Source: an uncultured Rhodospirillales bacterium (GTDB lineage Bacteria; Pseudomonadota; Alphaproteobacteria; Acetobacterales; Acetobacteraceae). From it: a stretch of DNA of 34,583 nt. The stretch is taken from NCBI GenBank assembly GCA_903843125.1, contig CAIMOR010000132.1, positions 1 through 34,583 on the forward strand, written 5' to 3'. The notes below the pieces were generated by a model. That model had not been told where the DNA came from and searched no databases. It saw only the letters and a program-made list of their open reading frames with translations. Within the stretch, counting starts at the first letter, position 1, and each line of letters starts with the position of its first letter. Made by a program: the position numbers and the translations under genes. Shown here piece by piece: positions 30,505 through 34,583 of the stretch.

Positions 30505-31494
30505 TCAGCCAAGGGCCACCTCCGGCAACGGGTCGGCGTGGTAGGGGCAGGCGACGCGGCTGCCATCGAAGATCCGCGCCATCTCCGGCACCGTCACCGC
30601 GCAACTGGGCCGCGAAATCGGGCAGCGCGGATGGAAGCGGCAGCCCGGCGGCTGCGCGGTGGCCGCCGGCACGGTGCCGGGAATGCCGATCAGGTCGGTC
30701 GCGCGGTCCGGGTGGCAGGCCAGCAGCATGCGGGTATAGGGGTGGCGCGGGTCGGCCAGCACATTGCCGGTGGGGCCGTATTCCGCCACGCGCCCAGCAT
30801 AGAGCACCGCCACATCCTCGCACACCGCGGACAGCACGCCGAAGTCATGCGTGACGAACAGCAGGCCCATGTTGCGCTCCGCGGTCAGGCCGCGCAGCAG
30901 CGCAAGGATCTCGCGCTGCGTCGTCACGTCCAGCGCCGTGGTGGGTTCGTCAGCCACCACCAGGTCGGGGTCGCAGGCCAGCGCGGCGGCGATCAGCAGG
31001 CGCTGCCGCTGGCCGCCGCTGAACTGATGCGGGTACTTGTCCAGCGCGTTCTGCGGTTCCGGCAACTGCACCGCGTGGAACAGGCCGATGAGCTTCTTCC
31101 GGTGGTCGTCCCGCGTACCGGGGGCGTGGTTGCGCATGCCCTCCAGCAGTTGGTCGCCGGCGCGGAACACCGGGTTCAGCGAGAGGTAGGGGTCCTGCGG
31201 GATGAAGCCGATACGCCCTCGCACCGGCGTCTTCAATATGTCCTGCCCCTGGAACACCACCTGCCCCTGCGGCACCAGCGCGCCCTTCGGCAGGATGCCG
31301 AGGATGGCGCGGAGCAGCGTGGACTTGCCGCACCCGCTCTCGCCGACGATGCCGAGGCTGCCGCCCGGCGGCAGGCTGAAGGAAACGCCATCCAGGATGC
31401 GCGCCAGACCGGCATCGGTGCGGATATGCACGGCCAGGTCGCGCACCGTCATCAGGCTTGGCGCTTCCGGCGCGCTGGCCAGCATGTCGCTCAT
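30505..31494 (-). CDS. Peptide-type ABC transporter ATP-binding protein (DppD/OppD-like)
   Basis: The 329-residue protein has Walker A GESGCGKST, Q-loop GFIPQDPYLSLNP, signature FSGGQRQRLLIAAAL, Walker B LVVADEPTTALD and switch histidine FVTHDFGVL. Its C-terminal extension has cysteines in GCRFHPRCPISRPSC and ACPYH, matching the cluster-binding pattern of the family. It forms the ATPase pair with the next gene product. The ATG at 31494 overlaps the permease stop by four bases; an upstream extension of the frame runs inside the permease gene and is not coding. Confidence 0.92.
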   Translation of the reverse strand: MSDMLASAPEAPSLMTVRDLAVHIRTDAGLARILDGVSFSLPPGGSLGIVGESGCGKSTLLRAILGILPKGALVPQGQVVFQGQDILKTPVRGRIGFIPQDPYLSLNPVFRAGDQLLEGMRNHAPGTRDDHRKKLIGLFHAVQLPEPQNALDKYPHQFSGGQRQRLLIAAALACDPDLVVADEPTTALDVTTQREILALLRGLTAERNMGLLFVTHDFGVLSAVCEDVAVLYAGRVAEYGPTGNVLADPRHPYTRMLLACHPDRATDLIGIPGTVPAATAQPPGCRFHPRCPISRPSCAVTVPEMARIFDGSRVACPYHADPLPEVALG

Positions 31495-32324
31495 TTGCGG
31501 CTCCGCCGCAGGCGCGGGTCGGCCACGTCGCGCAGCCCGTCTCCCAGCAGGTTGAAGCCCAGCACCAGCAGCAGGATGGCAAGCCCCGGGAAGGTGGCGA
31601 ACCACCAGCTTTCCGGCAGGTGCTGCCGCGCCTCGGCCACCGCCAGGCCCCAGTCCGGGCTGGGGGGCGCCGCGCCAACCCCCAGGAAGCCGAGGATCGC
31701 CGCGGTCAGGATGGTGAAGCCCATGCCGATGGTCGCCCGCACCATGATGGCCGGTGCCGCGTTCGGCAGGATGTGCAGCAGCAGGATCCGCGCCGGCGAG
31801 GCGCCCAGCCCCGCCAGCGCATCCACGAACAGCGCGCCGCGCAGCCGCCGCGTCTCGGCATAGACCGTGCGGGCGAAGAACGGCCAATAGGTCAAGGACA
31901 GCGCGACCATCGCCGTGGTCAACCCCGGCGCCATCAACTGGCCCAGCGCCAGCGCCAATATCAGCTGCGGCACGGCCAGGAACACGTCGGTCACGCGCAT
32001 CAGCACGTCCGAGAGCCAATTGTCCCGCCAGCCCGCCACCAGCCCCATCGGCACGCCGATGAGCATGGAGGCCAGCACCACGCTGACCGCGACCACGATG
32101 GCGTTGCGCGTGCCGAGGATGACGCGGGACAGCAGGTCCCGCCCCAGGTAGTCGGTGCCGAACGGGAATTCCGCCGAGGGCGGCTGCAGCCGTTGCAGCA
32201 GATGACTATCAAAAGCGTCGTCCGGGTAGGGCGCCAGCCAGGGCGCGAAGGCCGCCACCACCGCGGCGAAGACCACCAGCAGCAGCCCGAGGCAGGCCAC
32301 GGGGTCGCGCAGCAGCCGCGTCAC
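31491..32324 (-). CDS. Peptide-type ABC transporter permease (DppC/OppC-like)
   Basis: The 277-residue inner-membrane protein begins with GTG at 32324 and a first hydrophobic segment (CLGLLLVVFAAVVAAFAPWLA). The DppC hallmark FPFGTDYLGRDLLSRVILGTRNA follows, then five further hydrophobic segments. The EAA-type loop DALAGLGASPARILLLHILPNA contacts the ATPases. It pairs with the DppB-like protein. Starts and stops overlap both neighbours by four bases. Confidence 0.92.
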   Translation of the reverse strand: MTRLLRDPVACLGLLLVVFAAVVAAFAPWLAPYPDDAFDSHLLQRLQPPSAEFPFGTDYLGRDLLSRVILGTRNAIVVAVSVVLASMLIGVPMGLVAGWRDNWLSDVLMRVTDVFLAVPQLILALALGQLMAPGLTTAMVALSLTYWPFFARTVYAETRRLRGALFVDALAGLGASPARILLLHILPNAAPAIMVRATIGMGFTILTAAILGFLGVGAAPPSPDWGLAVAEARQHLPESWWFATFPGLAILLLVLGFNLLGDGLRDVADPRLRRSRK

Positions 32325-33334
32325 TTCAACTGTTCCGCCACGCGCGGGTCCACCAGCGCCTGGGCCACGTCCACCAGCACGTTCACCACCGCATAGACCA
32401 CGCCGACCACCAGCGTGACCGCCAGCAGCGCCTTGTAGTCGGCGGCCAATATCGCCTGCACCGCATAGGTGCCGAGGCCAGGCCAGTCGAAGATCGCCTC
32501 CACCGCCACGGCGCCCGAGATCAGCGCGCCGAACAGCAGCCCCACCTGCGTCACCGTCACCGTAATGGCGTTGCGCAGCACGTAGATCGTGGCCAGGCGG
32601 AACGGGCTGTAGCCGGCGGCGCGCGCATACAGCACGAAGTCCTTCTGCAGCGTCTCCAGCACGCCCGAGCGGGTGAACCGCGCGATGCTGGCCAGCCCCG
32701 GCAGGCAGAGCGTCACCGCCGGCAGCACCAGGTGCCGCAGCGCGCTGCCGAACATGTCCAGGCGCAGCGCCAGCAGGCTGTCCAGCAGGTACAGCCCGGT
32801 TACCGCCGGCGGCGCGCCCAGCGCGATATCGATGCGGCCGCGCAGCGGCAGCAGGTCCAGCTCCATGCTGAACACCAGCTGCAGCATGATGGCCAGCCAG
32901 AACCCGGCAATGGCCAACCCGCCGACCGAGAGCAGCCGCACGATCTGGTCCACCGGCCCGTTATGGTCCAGCGCCGCCACCAGCCCGAGCGGAATGCCCA
33001 GCACCACCGAGAGGAACAGCGCGGCGAAGGTCAGCTCCAGCGTGGCCGGCAGGCGGAAGCCGATCTCCTCCGCCACCGGGCGCCCGGTGAAGATGCTGCT
33101 GCCGAGGTCGCCGGTCAGCACCTGGCGCACATGCGTCACGGCCTGGCGCCACAGCGGCTGGTCCAGCCCGTAGCGGCTGCGGATATCCGCGATCTGCGCC
33201 GGGGTCGCGGCGTCGCCGGCCAGCATCGCCGCCGGGTCGGCCGGTATCACCCGGGTCAGCACGAAGGTCAGCAGCACCAGACCCAGCAGCGCCGGCAGCG
33301 CCAGCAGCACGCGCCTGACGACGTAGCGGCCCAT
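32321..33334 (-). CDS. Peptide-type ABC transporter permease (DppB/OppB-like)
   Basis: The 337-residue protein has the standard DppB start RRVLLALPALLGLVLLTFVLTRVIPADPA. It also has RSRYGLDQPLWRQ, the conserved GDLGSSIFTGRPVAEEI region, six hydrophobic segments and the ATPase-contact loop LYARAAGYSPFRLATIYVLRNA. It forms the channel with the DppC-like protein. It starts four bases after the stop of the binding-protein gene, so the two are in one transcript. Confidence 0.92.
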   Translation of the reverse strand: MGRYVVRRVLLALPALLGLVLLTFVLTRVIPADPAAMLAGDAATPAQIADIRSRYGLDQPLWRQAVTHVRQVLTGDLGSSIFTGRPVAEEIGFRLPATLELTFAALFLSVVLGIPLGLVAALDHNGPVDQIVRLLSVGGLAIAGFWLAIMLQLVFSMELDLLPLRGRIDIALGAPPAVTGLYLLDSLLALRLDMFGSALRHLVLPAVTLCLPGLASIARFTRSGVLETLQKDFVLYARAAGYSPFRLATIYVLRNAITVTVTQVGLLFGALISGAVAVEAIFDWPGLGTYAVQAILAADYKALLAVTLVVGVVYAVVNVLVDVAQALVDPRVAEQLK

Positions 33335-33338
33335 GCCG

Positions 33339-34583
33339 CTACTCGCTCAGCGACATCAGCCGCAGCTCGCCGCCGCTGCCCACCGGGCTGAAGCTGTAGC
33401 CCTGCACCCGGCGCGAGAGGCCGCGCAGGTTGACGGTGTTGTAGACCCAGATATCCACGCTGTCCCGCACCACGATGCGCGTGGCGGCGGCGTACAGCTC
33501 CTGCCGTTCGGCCTGCACGACGCTGGTGCGGGCGCGGGTCAGCAGGCTGTCCACCTCGGGGTTGGAATACCAGCTGCTGGCCTTCCAGGTGCCATGGAAG
33601 CGGCTGTCGTACATCTGGCCAACCCAGTTCTCCGGGTCGATGAAGTAGGCGCTGACCCAATGCACCCACATGTCCGGCGTGGTGTTGGCCGCGGCCGTGG
33701 CGGTGACGATGCCGGCAAAGGTGTTCGGCACGATCTTGAGGTTCACGCCCACCTTGCGCAGGTCGGCCTGGAACATCTGCGCCGCCTGCACGGTCTGCTC
33801 CAGCTCGGTCTGCACATGCACCTCGATCTCGCGGCCCAGCGGCGCGCCGGCGGCCCGCGCTCGGTCGCAATGCTGGCGGGCCAGCGCCAGGTCGTACTTG
33901 TATGGCTCCAACCCCGGCGGGTTGCCCCACAGGTTGTTCGGGTTGGGGCCGGCGTTGCGCACCACCAGACCCTTCAGGATGATCTCGTTGAAGCCTTCAT
34001 AGTTGAAGGCATGCGCGAAGCAGAGCCGGGCATCCAGGTTGTCGAACGGCGGCTTGCGGTTGTTCATCCGCAGCAGGAACACGCGCATGGACTGGTCCTG
34101 CGCCACGCGGGTGCGCGGGTTGCGGTTGACCCGCTCCACCTGGTCGGTCGGCAGGTAGCTGTCCGTGCTGTCCAGCTCGCCGCGCATCAGGCTCAGCACG
34201 CGGGTGCTGGTCTCCATCACCGGCCGGCTGCGCACCTGGTCGATCGGGTGGGCATTGTGCGACCAGCCCATGAAGTGGCCGGGGAAGCGCGCCATGTCCA
34301 GGCTGACGCGCGCCTGGTAGTTGGCGGGGTTGACCACATAGGCGCCGGAGCCGGCGTCGTTCGCCGCCATCCACTCGGCGCCCCAGTCGTTGTCCTTCAC
34401 GTGCGGCGCAATGGCGCGCGGATTGACGATGGCGACGATCGGCATGGCCGCCAGGAACGGCCCGTAGGACTGGTTCAGCACGAAGCGCACGGTCAGCGGG
34501 TCCACCGCGGTCACGTTCTCCGGCTTCAGCACCGGGCTGAAGGCGGCGGCGGGCGCCCGGTTCAGCGCCAGCAGGCGGCGGAA
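33339..34583 (-). CDS. Peptide-type ABC transporter substrate-binding protein (SBP family 5), 5' partial
   Basis: The frame is open to the window edge (FRRLLALNRAPAAAF), so the signal peptide and N-terminus are outside; 414 residues are visible. It is a class C periplasmic binding protein: VTAVDPLTVRFVLNQSYGPFLAAM, GSGAYVV, VRQFAHAF-like region LCFAHAFNYEGFNEIILKGLV, then NNLWGNPPGLEPYKYDLALARQHCDRA. This fold binds peptides, but also nickel, sugars and other small solutes. It is the first visible gene of the operon that ends in hyuBA, so a cyclic amide or oxoprolyl-like ligand is plausible. There is no sign of frameshift. Confidence 0.93.
   Translation of the reverse strand, partial: FRRLLALNRAPAAAFSPVLKPENVTAVDPLTVRFVLNQSYGPFLAAMPIVAIVNPRAIAPHVKDNDWGAEWMAANDAGSGAYVVNPANYQARVSLDMARFPGHFMGWSHNAHPIDQVRSRPVMETSTRVLSLMRGELDSTDSYLPTDQVERVNRNPRTRVAQDQSMRVFLLRMNNRKPPFDNLDARLCFAHAFNYEGFNEIILKGLVVRNAGPNPNNLWGNPPGLEPYKYDLALARQHCDRARAAGAPLGREIEVHVQTELEQTVQAAQMFQADLRKVGVNLKIVPNTFAGIVTATAAANTTPDMWVHWVSAYFIDPENWVGQMYDSRFHGTWKASSWYSNPEVDSLLTRARTSVVQAERQELYAAATRIVVRDSVDIWVYNTVNLRGLSRRVQGYSFSPVGSGGELRLMSLSE

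Overview
The window is about 34.6 kb of very GC-rich bacterial chromosome with strong G/C third-position bias, short spacers and many 1-14 nt gene overlaps. Gene content points to an alphaproteobacterium, probably of the Acetobacteraceae/Roseomonas type: a PleD-type diguanylate cyclase next to rpmG, a Bug/TctC periplasmic binding protein, a DcaP-like porin, a KGG-repeat stress protein and a complete urt urea-transport operon. Taxonomy is inferred from gene content only. No rRNA, tRNA, CRISPR array or transposase gene was seen, and no gene-free stretch exceeds 300 bases.

Layout. 1-2659: 3' part of an S41 (C-terminal-processing-type) protease, rpmG, and convergent pleD. 2885-7801, all minus strand: a VOC protein, a YfcG-like glutathione transferase with a tandem-repeat N-terminus, a DcaP-like porin cut by an in-frame amber codon with its C-terminus still readable downstream, a serine-glyoxylate-type aminotransferase and a small LuxR-type HTH protein. 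7935-10399, plus strand: a 48-residue proline-rich protein, a KGG-repeat protein with a strong terminator, and an unrecognised membrane/helical-repeat protein. 10445-12585, minus: a Bug-type binding protein followed by a zinc alcohol dehydrogenase.

12766-18350 is a polysaccharide-modification locus in two convergent halves: GH5 hydrolase, AlgX/AlgJ-like SGNH protein and AlgF-like protein on plus; AlgI-like MBOAT and a second AlgJ-like SGNH protein on minus. A hairpin-rich, TA-flanked element lies between them. Together these encode the parts for moving acetyl groups across the membrane onto a periplasmic polymer, but no polymer synthase is in the window. A GloB/YcbL-like metallo-hydrolase (minus) and a divergent EamA transporter (plus) follow.

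20286-25699 is urtABCDE, a full ABC urea importer with a near-consensus sigma-54 promoter in front of urtA, consistent with nitrogen control. Convergent to it, 25734-34583 (minus) is one tightly packed operon: peptide-type binding protein (5' end outside the window), two permeases, two ATPases, then hyuB and hyuA. Import is thus coupled to a predicted ATP-dependent opening of an oxoproline- or hydantoin-like ring.

Most notable observations: the amber-interrupted porin, the translated 24-bp repeats in the glutathione transferase, the structured element at 15638-15739, the split O-acetylation locus, and the transporter-hydantoinase operon.
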